Assembly: GCA_019058245.1 (NCBI GenBank)
Contig: JAHPZJ010000004.1
Coordinates: forward strand, 1-41,059
From: Promethearchaeota archaeon
GTDB taxonomy: Archaea > Asgardarchaeota > Lokiarchaeia > Sigyniarchaeales > SOKP01
Reading direction: 5' to 3'
Length of the DNA stretch: 41,059 bases
The notes beneath the pieces are model-generated. The model did not search any database, was not told the DNA's origin, and saw nothing but the letters and a program-made list of their open reading frames with translations. The position numbers and the translations under genes were made by a program. Below are positions 1 through 8,800 of this stretch, one piece after another. Every line of letters begins with the position of its first letter. Within the stretch, counting starts at the first letter, position 1.

Positions 1-240
1 ATCTACTTGATTGTTTAATAATAATGTTAAAACCGGAATAAACCCCTCTTCAGACTTCCATAATTTTAGAATACTGTTTATTGCGTATAAAGTATCTCCT
101 GCTTCGGTTTCAATAATTTCAACATTGCACTTTAATGGGAAAATTTGATCAACAAATTTTTTATCGTAATGTTTTAAGATTTCATCTTTAAGGGGCTTTA
201 ATTCAGATTTTCGAATAAAATGTCTTTGTTTTATCTTCAT
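1..240 (-). CDS. PUA-domain RNA-binding protein (MCT-1/archaeal pre-PUA type), N-terminal part
   Basis: A minus-strand reading frame starts at ATG (238-240) and stays open for 80 codons to the window edge, so the C-terminal part is missing. The product begins MKIKQRHFIRKSELKPL and continues with alternating charged and hydrophobic stretches ending in a TLYAINSILKLW segment and a GFIPVLTLLL segment. This matches the layout of the archaeal pre-PUA domain (MCT-1/Tma20-like proteins), which precedes an RNA-binding PUA domain and is linked to translation or ribosome recycling. The PUA domain itself would lie outside the window, so the family call rests on the pre-PUA part alone. Confidence 0.65.
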   Translation of the reverse strand, partial: MKIKQRHFIRKSELKPLKDEILKHYDKKFVDQIFPLKCNVEIIETEAGDTLYAINSILKLWKSEEGFIPVLTLLLNNQVD

Positions 241-312
241 AAGTTAACATAAGAATAAAATTTAAGAAAATTAAAATTTAGTATTTTATGAGATAAGTTA
301 TAATTTATTTGC

Positions 313-864
313 ATGGAATCTATGAGTAAAGTCTATACTTCAGCTGTTGTCATTACCCCCCCTCGAGAAAAGTGGTCATCAATTCAAGATATCCGTAAAA
401 TTTACGACCGAAATATTTATAGATGGATGCCACACATAACCTTAATATATCCTTTCAGACCTGAAAAAGAATATTTAAATCTTGAGAAGGCATTTACAGA
501 AAAATGCAAAAACATAAAAAAATTTGAAATTTCATTGAAAAAAATAAAATATTTTACTCATAGAAAAGATATATTTACAATTTGGCTTGATCCAGAACCT
601 AATCACTCCATAATATCTCTTCAAGCTAAAATTCTTGAAATTACTCCAGATTGCAATGATGTTAATAAATTCAAAAATGGTTATAAACCACATTTAAGTC
701 TTGGTCAAATTAAAGGTAAAATTAAGTTGGAAGAAATTATTAATAAATTACAGGAAAACTGGAAGGAAGTCAGTTTTTTATTAAATAATATACATTTCAT
801 ATCTCGAAAGCAAGAAAAATTTTCAAAATTTAAAATTATTAAATCAATAAGTTTGCAGAACTAA
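313..864 (+). CDS. 2H phosphoesterase superfamily protein (2'-5' RNA ligase / cyclic phosphodiesterase-like)
   Basis: The 183-residue protein has the two HxT/S motifs that define 2H phosphoesterases: HITLIYPF near residue 41 and HLSLGQ near residue 127, about 85 residues apart as usual for the fold. Members hydrolyse or ligate 2',3'-cyclic phosphate or 2'-5' linkages in RNA; the physiological substrate cannot be read from sequence. No signal peptide or membrane segment is present, so it should be cytoplasmic. ATG 313 and ATG 322 (MSKVYTS) are both possible starts and neither has a clear Shine-Dalgarno. It is divergent from the PUA gene across a ~70-nt AT-rich spacer. Confidence 0.8.
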   Translation: MESMSKVYTSAVVITPPREKWSSIQDIRKIYDRNIYRWMPHITLIYPFRPEKEYLNLEKAFTEKCKNIKKFEISLKKIKYFTHRKDIFTIWLDPEPNHSIISLQAKILEITPDCNDVNKFKNGYKPHLSLGQIKGKIKLEEIINKLQENWKEVSFLLNNIHFISRKQEKFSKFKIIKSISLQN

Positions 865-1116
865 AGATAATTATATAAATTTCTCATAGATAAAATAAGA
901 ATACCATTTCAAAGTAATTTATTACATAAATTCAAAATTAAGCCTTTTTAAATGGAAATGAAAAAGAATCTACTATACACAATAGTGAATATTTTATAAA
1001 TTGAAATTATAAAACTATATACCTTTAAAATAGAATGATTAAAATTTTTATATCCGAATTTCATTAATATATTAATTAAAAACAGATAAAATTCAATTAA
1101 ATCCTATAGAAAAATC

Positions 1117-1728
1117 ATGACAGAGAAAAAAAAAGAAGAAAATTTAGTATTTCATGAGCGTACAGAGATGATATTTAAAATTATAGTGATTGGAGATCCT
1201 GCAGTTGGTAAAACAAGCCTTTTGACAAATTTCTGTGGCGATAAATTCAAATACGAATATATACCAACGGTGGGTGTTAATATCACCAAAGAACCTGTCA
1301 CTATAAAAGATGAAATGGGTAAGGATATTAGAGTAAATCTGATGATTTGGGATATAGCGGGACAATGCAATTGAGCTTACCTCTTTTGCGTCAATCCGCA
1401 ATTTTATATGCTACACCGTCCTTACTTTAATGGCGCTGATGGAATGATGTTAATTTATGATATCACAAGATCTAGCTCATTCTCTAATATAAATAATTGG
1501 TATTCTACAGCAGTTAAATATGGTCTTTCAGGAATTCCACGAATTTTAATAGGTAATAAAATTGACTTAAAAGATGAGAGAAAGATTATATTACCTATGG
1601 CTGAACATTTAAGTGAGAAAATTGGGGCCCAAATATTTGAAACTTCCGCATTAACAGGAGAGAATGTTCAATTAATTTTTCAAAAAATTGCGGAATTAAC
1701 TTTACGTTCAAAAATAGAAGAGCAATAG
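1117..1728 (+). CDS. Ras/Rab-like small GTPase interrupted by a 30-nt stop-containing insert
   Basis: Two halves of one small GTPase lie in the same frame. The first has the P-loop GDPAVGKTS (residues 26-34), a switch I Thr (YIPTVGV, ~51) and WDIAGQ (78-83). The second has the YFNGADG segment, NKID and the G5 motif ETSA. They are separated by TGC AAT TGA GCT TAC CTC TTT TGC GTC AAT (1366-1395), whose in-frame TGA ends the first half. Removing exactly these 30 nt gives AGQPQFYMLHRPYFNGADG, which restores the canonical nine-residue spacing between Gly-Gln and the Tyr-Phe of switch II. Neither half has other damage. There is no C-terminal prenylation Cys. It may be spliced, read through, newly broken, or an assembly artefact. 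Confidence 0.8.
1366..1395 (+). other. 30-nt in-frame insert in the GTPase gene, with bulge-helix-bulge-like folding
   Basis: The insert and its flanks pair as follows: GCGG 1357-1360 with CCGC 1396-1399; GAC 1361-1363 with GTC 1390-1392; then a 3-nt AAT bulge on each strand (1364-1366 and 1393-1395); GCAA 1367-1370 with TTGC 1386-1389; a UU/UU internal loop; and GAG 1373-1375 with CTC 1381-1383, closing a 5-nt loop. Both bulges lie 3' of the central helix, as in archaeal tRNA-type introns cut by the splicing endonuclease. Two things do not fit perfectly: the central helix is 3 bp rather than 4, and symmetric canonical cuts would remove 29 nt, not the 30 needed to keep frame. The pairing is seen in the sequence; an intron is inference. 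Confidence 0.5.
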
Positions 1729-2233
1729 TTAGTAGATTATTGATTATTTTTTTCTTCTAAGAATTCTAATAAAATTTTTTCTTTACTGAAATCTTTTTTT
1801 TTACCAAGACAATATTATTGGATAAAAAAATAAATATTTATAAATTAAATTAATTTCTCTCTTATCTTTTTCTTATTGAACCTAAATCACTCCATCCATG
1901 AGTAGCGTTAAGATTGTGGTGATCCTGACGAATATAAGATGAAATAACTATTCTTTAGTTCTTAATTTACTTTTAGTTGGATCTCCTTTATTTCTTATTC
2001 ATTTTTTAATTAATCTATAAAATCAAGAGCTTTAAATAGAAGAATTTGTAAATGTTTTTAGCAACTTTGATCACTATTTACCTCTTTTCACAAGAGAGAA
2101 TAATAAGGAGAAAACTTTCTATTGATTTCATCTACTTTCTCTCAAATATCCCTTCTCCTTTATTCTCTCTGAACTATGAAAAGTTTTGAAATCAATTAAA
2201 GAAAAGATTATGCATTCTTATTATTTTTTAAAT
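1729..2233. other. 505-nt intergenic region; no gene recognised
   Basis: This spacer separates the interrupted GTPase from the convergent coiled-coil gene and is mostly AT-rich. One less AT-rich pocket at about 1885-1935 contains a 14-codon open frame beginning MSSVKIVVILTN at 1899. The SVKIVVI piece resembles the first strand of a small GTPase but no P-loop follows, so it may be a gene remnant or chance. I tested the pocket as a C/D-box RNA: a CTGA is present at 1925-1928 but no matching C box lies upstream. T-runs just after 1728 could serve as terminators. Confidence 0.4.
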
Positions 2234-2845
2234 TTATCCTTTTACAGACAACTTATTAATCCAAAATGTGATTTTCTCCTTAAGGGTATTTTTCATATCA
2301 TCAGGAAGAGTTTCTAAACCATTTAACTTGCTTGCAAATTGACCAATTTCATAAAGAATTCTATGACCTCCTGTATAAATAAAAATATCGTCTTTGATTT
2401 TTTCTAGCCCTTTCATAATTGGTTGGGGATTATCATTTTTTATGATGAGTTCTTCCAGAATATTAAATTGATCCACTATTTCCTGTTTTCTGTCAGTAGC
2501 GGATGTATCGCGATCAACATTTTCATTATTTGCTTCTCTGGATTGTAAAGAAATATCTGATCTTTGGATTAAACTTCTAATTAAATCAAGCTCTTCTTCA
2601 AGAATTTTTTGATTTTCGATAACATTATTCAACTTAGGTATTAGGGCTTTAATATCAATTGTTGCTTTACTCAACTCATCAATTTTATTAATTAACACGT
2701 TTACTTGTAAATTTGTTTGACCCATTTTTGTAATTATATCAAATCCAAATTTTTCGAGAACGGTGGAAAATTTTTCTATCCTATCATCATTTTCTTTTAT
2801 AGATTTCATGACATTCTCATTATCTGAATTATTATTTTCTCCCAT
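2234..2845 (-). CDS. hypothetical coiled-coil protein
   Basis: The 203-residue product is not recognised. It is soluble, with no signal peptide or membrane segment. Residues ~10-100 show heptad-like spacing of Leu/Ile/Val among Lys, Asp, Glu and Asn, typical of long alpha-helical coiled coil. A polar linker (~100-118) follows, then a helical C-terminal half with an IYTGGHRILYEIGQFA segment near residue 160 and a Trp-containing tail. It sits between two GTPase genes, convergent with one and divergent from the other. A structural or effector role alongside them is possible by position only. The ATG at 2845 follows an AAGGGGAATATC stretch (minus strand) that can act as ribosome-binding site. Confidence 0.7.
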   Translation of the reverse strand: MGENNNSDNENVMKSIKENDDRIEKFSTVLEKFGFDIITKMGQTNLQVNVLINKIDELSKATIDIKALIPKLNNVIENQKILEEELDLIRSLIQRSDISLQSREANNENVDRDTSATDRKQEIVDQFNILEELIIKNDNPQPIMKGLEKIKDDIFIYTGGHRILYEIGQFASKLNGLETLPDDMKNTLKEKITFWINKLSVKG

Positions 2846-3051
2846 TGATATTCCCCTTTAAAGTGTTTTTTTAAAGAGATAATTTTATAAAAAATAAAAA
2901 ATCAATCTTTACAAAATTTATTTTGCATTTAAAATTATTATTTAATTAATAATAATATACAGTTCTTTTAATATTAGGATCTTTCAAAAAACTTCTTAAG
3001 TAAAAAAAATATCATGAATTAAATAGAAACAAATTAAAAATCCGCTTAATA

Positions 3052-3921
3052 ATGATACAATACATTAACGTTTTGACTAGAGATGGCAAATCATTGTTAT
3101 TTAGAAATTATGGTAGTTCTGAAGTAGATAGAGATTTATTAGCTGGATTTTTAAGCGCTTTTTCAGGTTTTATGAAGGAAATAAGTCAAAGTGATATTAA
3201 GAGTACAGCTACAGAAGACTTTAAGTATTATTATACTATAATTGATACAATTATAATTGTGGTATGCACTGATTTAGAAGATGATGATGCAACCGTTAAC
3301 TCTAAAATCCTTAGTATTAGAACAAAATTCATCGAGAAGTATGGAAAGATTTTAGAGGATGGTAGTTGGGCAGGAAATAGAAGTCTCTTCAGTGATTTTG
3401 AACAAGAACTAGATAATATAATTTTAGGAGCAATTAAAATATCAATTATTGGATTTGGTGGAGTTGGTAAGACTACTTTAACAAAATTGATTTGCGGGAA
3501 AGATGTTAATCTTGAATATGTTCCAACGATTACAGCCGATATTGCTGCTTATAATGGAGATGAGTTTGAAAGGTCAATAACATTATGGGATTTTGCAGGA
3601 CAAGCTCAATTTAGGTCTTTATGGAAAAGTCTCTTGCAAGGATCAGATATTTGTATTCTAGTTACTGATTCTACTTTTGAAAATATAAATGGCTCTAAGG
3701 AGATAATACATGATATTTTAGATAAATATTATCAAGAAAAAGTAGTGATTGGGATTGCGAATAAACAAGATTTACCGAATAGATTAACACCAGAGTTCTG
3801 TGAAAAAATTTTATCTAGTGAAAAGCGAGTCATTAAGACACACGGAATGATTGCTATTGAACCTATGTATCGAGAAAAAATATTGGCAATACTAAAAGAA
3901 GCAATAAAAAAAATTTCTTAG
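3052..3921 (+). CDS. longin-like domain fused to an Arf-family GTPase
   Basis: Residues 1-~105 look like a longin/SNARE-like sensor domain: an INVLTRDGKSLLFRNY strand pair, a helix EVDRDLLAGFLSAFSGFMKE, strands IIDTIIIVVCTDL and a final helix. Residues ~128-289 form a GTPase with P-loop GFGGVGKTT (134-142), switch I YVPTITAD, WDFAGQAQF (179-187) and the Arf-type NKQDL. The G5 region (THGMIAIEP) lacks the usual SA/CA pair. Arf-like proteins normally act in membrane trafficking, and longin domains bind such GTPases. There is no N-terminal amphipathic myristoylation helix; the longin domain takes its place. The phosphohexomutase gene follows 41 nt downstream on the same strand. Confidence 0.82.
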   Translation: MIQYINVLTRDGKSLLFRNYGSSEVDRDLLAGFLSAFSGFMKEISQSDIKSTATEDFKYYYTIIDTIIIVVCTDLEDDDATVNSKILSIRTKFIEKYGKILEDGSWAGNRSLFSDFEQELDNIILGAIKISIIGFGGVGKTTLTKLICGKDVNLEYVPTITADIAAYNGDEFERSITLWDFAGQAQFRSLWKSLLQGSDICILVTDSTFENINGSKEIIHDILDKYYQEKVVIGIANKQDLPNRLTPEFCEKILSSEKRVIKTHGMIAIEPMYREKILAILKEAIKKIS

Positions 3922-3962
3922 ATTTATAACCTAAATAATAAAATAAATTAAAAATAGTTTGG

Positions 3963-5720
3963 ATGGTTTGTTTGATCAGTTTTAATATGGAAGATATTGA
4001 ATTAGAGTCGTTAGATGAAGAAATAAAAGTATTAAAATTACCTGAATTATCCGATGAAGAGAAATCTATTATTGATCCGATTATAGCACCAACTTCAGGT
4101 TTACGGATTCAAATTCTTAATGAAAAAGAAGATGAAACAAAAGAACAATATATATTAACACGGAGAAAATTCTTTTTATTCCTTAGGGTGTTTAAAGCTA
4201 TTAGCCAGCAATTTAAAGAAATGAAAAAAAATCAGAATTTAAAGATTTTAATATTTACTGATGACCGACCAACTAAAAATATTTTATTAAAATATTGCTC
4301 CCAAATTTTTGCCTATGATGGGTATGAAATATATTATCAGCAAGATGAGGAAGGAGAATCAAGAATTTCATCACCTTATGGTGCAGCATCAATTGCTTTA
4401 CATGAAGAGATTAATTTGGTTATTATATTGACAGCTAGTCATAATGATTTATCTTGGAATGGTATAAAAGTGTATTTTGATTACCCTATACCCCTTTCTG
4501 GAGATTTATTTAAAAATATATCAAAAAAAGCTTTACAATTCAATGAAATTAAGCTAAAACCTGCAAAGCCCATTCTTACAGATGCAGAGAAGCAAAATAA
4601 TGATTATGTAATTGATCTATTATCGAAAGTTCTTGAAGTTAAGAGTATAAAAGAGAAAAATATAGTTATATGGCCATATTTAGGAAAAGCTAGAGGGATT
4701 GTTAATTTATTCAAATATTATGGTGCTAATGTTACAGTCGTAGAAGAAGAATTAAATCCTCCAAATCCTTTAAAAAATGTGCATGAAGAAAAATTACAGA
4801 ATATTATGACTCATGCTAATTCTAATATCGCTATTTTACTCGATGCTGATAGGGATAGAATTGCTTTATATATTAAACAAAATGGAAAATATTTTACATA
4901 TATTCCAAATGAAATCTATTCCGCTATGCATAATATACTAGCAAGGGAATATGGGAAAAAAATTATAAATGTGAGAACAATTCCGACCGATTTACGAGGA
5001 GATCAGACAAGTTTTATTAATATTTTAACTGGTGTTGGGTATAAACATTTAGGAGTGATCATGTACTTTCTTCTCGGAATTGAGGTAGATCAATCTAAAA
5101 TTGATACGGCTATTCTCTACTTTGAAGATGAGAACAAAAATTTGATTAAAATACATGATGCTGCTCCTTTGAAGCAACAAATAATTAAATTAATGGAAAA
5201 TCAAAATATTAAGAAAGAATCATTTTTAATGGTATATTGGGAAGAAAGTGGAGGGCATACACTTAATGTATTAGATATTTCAAAAAATATTGAAACAGGG
5301 GAATATCATTTCTCAACTGATTTTACTATTATCGCAGATAAATATCCTGTTCCCGCCTTAGTATTAATAACAGAACTTATTTGTAGAGGTTATATCATTT
5401 CTGAATCCATTGATTGGTCTATTAAAGGTATTAACCGTACAATTCCAGCTGTAGATGAAGAAAAAGTAAAAATTATGAAAAATTTCGAAATTAATAATGG
5501 AAAAAAGATTCAAATCGACGAGAAAGAGTATGAAATCCATGCATTATCCGACAACAATAATATGATAGATATTTACCAATTAAAAAGTCATGATTCTACT
5601 CTTTATTTTAGACCAAGTGGGACAGGTCCAGAGGTTAGATTTTATATTTTTGGCAAAACAGAAACACATTTAGATGAAATAAAGAGAGTCCAAAAATATG
5701 TAAAGGAAAATTATATTTAA
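3963..5720 (+). CDS. alpha-D-phosphohexomutase family protein (phosphoglucomutase/phosphomannomutase-like)
   Basis: All four family signatures are visible: the phosphoserine loop TASHNDLSWNGIK near residue 158, metal-binding DADRDR near 296, the sugar-binding loop EESGGHT near 425, and the phosphate-binding RPSGTGPEVR near 557. The enzyme should move a phosphate between C1 and C6 of a hexose through a phosphoserine intermediate. Two positions are unusual: Pro after SHN is Asp, and the sugar loop has an extra Gly before His, so substrate preference may differ. At 585 residues it is longer than archaeal mutases (~450), closer to eukaryote-type PGM2. Start is uncertain: ATG 3963 (MVCLISF) or ATG 3987 (MEDIELES), the latter looking more like a native N-terminus. 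Confidence 0.85.
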   Translation: MVCLISFNMEDIELESLDEEIKVLKLPELSDEEKSIIDPIIAPTSGLRIQILNEKEDETKEQYILTRRKFFLFLRVFKAISQQFKEMKKNQNLKILIFTDDRPTKNILLKYCSQIFAYDGYEIYYQQDEEGESRISSPYGAASIALHEEINLVIILTASHNDLSWNGIKVYFDYPIPLSGDLFKNISKKALQFNEIKLKPAKPILTDAEKQNNDYVIDLLSKVLEVKSIKEKNIVIWPYLGKARGIVNLFKYYGANVTVVEEELNPPNPLKNVHEEKLQNIMTHANSNIAILLDADRDRIALYIKQNGKYFTYIPNEIYSAMHNILAREYGKKIINVRTIPTDLRGDQTSFINILTGVGYKHLGVIMYFLLGIEVDQSKIDTAILYFEDENKNLIKIHDAAPLKQQIIKLMENQNIKKESFLMVYWEESGGHTLNVLDISKNIETGEYHFSTDFTIIADKYPVPALVLITELICRGYIISESIDWSIKGINRTIPAVDEEKVKIMKNFEINNGKKIQIDEKEYEIHALSDNNNMIDIYQLKSHDSTLYFRPSGTGPEVRFYIFGKTETHLDEIKRVQKYVKENYI

Positions 5721-5821
5721 ATTAATCATCAAGATCCTTATTAAGTCTCTTCTAATATCAAAAATTAATCATTATAATTAATAAAAACAAAAAAATAAGA
5801 AAAAAACTTGGTTTAGAATTA

Positions 5822-8800
5822 CTAAGTACTTCCTCTTTTTTTCATAAAGATATACACAACACTTATCACCGCGACTCCTCCGACTATAGAGACAACAACA
5901 ATAATTATAATGACAGTTGGGTCTAATCCACCTTCTGGAATGCTTTTAATTACACTCACACCTTCAGATACTTCATGTCCCGCGAGATCTCTGACATAGA
6001 ATGTAATATTGACTTCACCCTTGGATAAAGCTGTCCAAGCCGTCTGGTCAAAAGTACCATTATTCACAACAGTATGATTGGTCAATCCGCCATCAAATGA
6101 ATACCATATTTTATCTAGATTTACCTCTATAACATTTATATTAAATGAGGGTGCAGTATTGCCAAATGTCTCTCCTTCAGTTGGTGCGTTGATAATAATA
6201 ATAGGTGCTACAGTGTCCTTAATGATACTAACTTCTGCAGTTCCTACATGTCCTAAATCATCAACAGCGTAGAACTTAAGTGTAATCACTCCATCCGTCA
6301 TGGCATCCCATTTTGTTTGATTGATAGTGCTATTTGTCGTGAAGGTGTAATTATTTAAACCACCATCAATCGTATACCACATTGATACTAAATAATCATC
6401 GTTGATTCTTACGTCAAAAGAGGGGGCTATATTGCTAAATACTTCTCCTGAAGAAGGGGAGTTAATATTAATAGTTGGAACTTCATTATCTTTTATTATA
6501 GCAACCTCATCAGAGTTGATATTCATTGGCTTATCACTAGCATAAAATGTTAATATGACACTGCCCTCAGGTGTGGCATCCCATGCATCTTGATTAATCG
6601 TCCCATTATCAGTAAATGTAAAGTTTATTGATCCCCCATCGATTGTATACCACATTTCATATAAATAAACATCATTTATTCTAACATTGAACGATGGTGC
6701 TACACTACCAAATATCTTACCGGATGTAGGTGAATTTATTGTTATAGTGGGTTGAACATCATCTATTATTGGTAAATGGTCTTGGATTAAGGGAGTAAGG
6801 CTAATATTATAGGGCTCAATTCCGATACCATCACCACGATCTGTGCCAGTATAATTATCCCAGTAATTCCCAATTATACTACTGTTCCATTTATTATCTA
6901 TTCCATCATCCATTGCATGTTTTCCATTCTGAAGAAAGAAATTTTGAAAGATAGAGTTGTTATTACTATTAGTTTCTAAATATATTCCATAAACGGTATT
7001 TTTTCTTAAAATATTTCCCATTATAGTATTATTAATCCCTTCTTCTACTTCTATTCCGTCGTAACTATTGTTGTATGCTAGATTCTCAACGATATTATTG
7101 AAATTACTATAATACAGGCTAATCCCACCACTATTATTATTAAGATTATTTTGTGAGATATTATTGTAATCACATTCATTTTCAAGAAAAATCCCATCAT
7201 TACAACTCTTTGCCGAATTTTCATTAATTTTATTATGGTCGCTGGCTGTTAAATAAATTCCTGCCCTATTATTATTACTTACGCTATTTTCGGTAAGATT
7301 GTTGTAATCACTATCCTCTAAATGAATACCATCATTATTATTTCCATCTGCAATATTTCCAGAGAGGGTATTGTTATAACAATAATTGCACAAAAATATC
7401 CCATCACTACTGTTATATACATAATTTCCTGAAATTGTAACATTTATACATTCTTCCAGATATATTCCATTTTCATCATTTCCTTGTGCAGTATTATCAA
7501 TGATGCTACTGACAGTACATATATTTATAGAAATCCCATGTTCATTATCATTTACTGTGTTTCCTGTAATATTGACATAGTTACTTTCGTATACATTAAT
7601 CGCATCATAAATATTATTATTTACAATATTTTCAAAAATAGTAATATTATTACTATATTCTGCATAAATCCCCCAATATAGATTAGAACAATTATTGCTG
7701 ATTATTTTAGAATTATTTACATTATCTAGAGAGATTCCATTTTCATTAGTATTGTAAATTTTACAGTTTCGTATAATAAAACTGACATTAGAATTTCTAA
7801 TATCAATAGGGTAAATATTTTCAATTTTGAAGGCACTTAGTGTAAGATTTTCAATAATAAAAGGATCTAAATCTGTTCCTGAACCAGAACACCAGGTCTG
7901 ACTTTTTGCCCATGTCCAATTATGTGCACCAACACCGGTGGCAGTACCATCAATAAATATTGGTTCTGTTACCGTATGAGGTGAACAATCGTTATATTCA
8001 ATAATATTACCTGTACTTAAAGTCTCATAAATACACCAATTATTACTTGTCAAATCATTTCCTGACACATTGTTGAAATCACTTTCCTGTAATCCTATTC
8101 CTAAATCATTTCTATTTATTGTATTATTTTTAATAACGTTATTATCACAACGACGTAGATATAACCCTATTGCTGTATTATCATTTGCAGTGTTTTTAGT
8201 AATATTACAAGAATCTGAATAGTCTAAATATATTCCATGTTTATTATTATTATTTACTGTGTTACCTGTGATATTACAATTATCGGAATAGGAGATATAT
8301 ATTCCATAGACGCCATTATTATTAACCGTATTATTGATAAGCCTTGTTTTATGAGAGTTAGTATGTATCCTTATACCAAAACTTTCAAGTGAGGCGTGAA
8401 AATTGAAATTACATTCATTGTCAATTAGAGTATTATTTTCACTATAATCACCCACGATAATCCCTATATTATTATAATTTGCGGTATTGTTTGCAATAGT
8501 ATTATTTTTACAACCAGAAAATGAGTCAGAAACCCATCCAAATAATCCTATACCCAAATTAGAATTACTGTTAGCAGTGTTATTCGCAATGGTATTATTA
8601 TAGCAATATCTATATAGGAATATTCCTCCTCGCCCCTTATTGTTTGAACAGTTATTTTCAATTAAAGTCCCATTATTTGTATTTTCTAATTTAATCCCCG
8701 CATTATAAGATGATGAACTGCCTGTCACATTATAAACAGAACAGTTTCTTATGATAAAATACACATTCTTGGAATTACTTATTATTATACCGCTTCCTGT

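Noticed and set aside
1372..1374. In-frame TGA in the GTPase read as selenocysteine
   Set aside because: The TGA lies within a 30-nt segment that is extra relative to the small GTPase fold, so recoding would leave a ten-residue insertion at switch II, and I see no convincing SECIS-like hairpin in the 3' region.
1363..1395. Translational bypassing from CAA 1363 to CAA 1392
   Set aside because: The matched codons are 29 nt apart, so landing on the second CAA would resume in the wrong frame.
1887..1935. C/D-box guide RNA
   Set aside because: A CTGA is present but no C box or second box pair lies at the required distance, and no terminal stem is evident.
7484..7681. Plus-strand open frame inside the beta-helix gene
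   Set aside because: It is antisense to Asn/Ile-rich repeats, which yield long Ile/Tyr-rich frames by composition.
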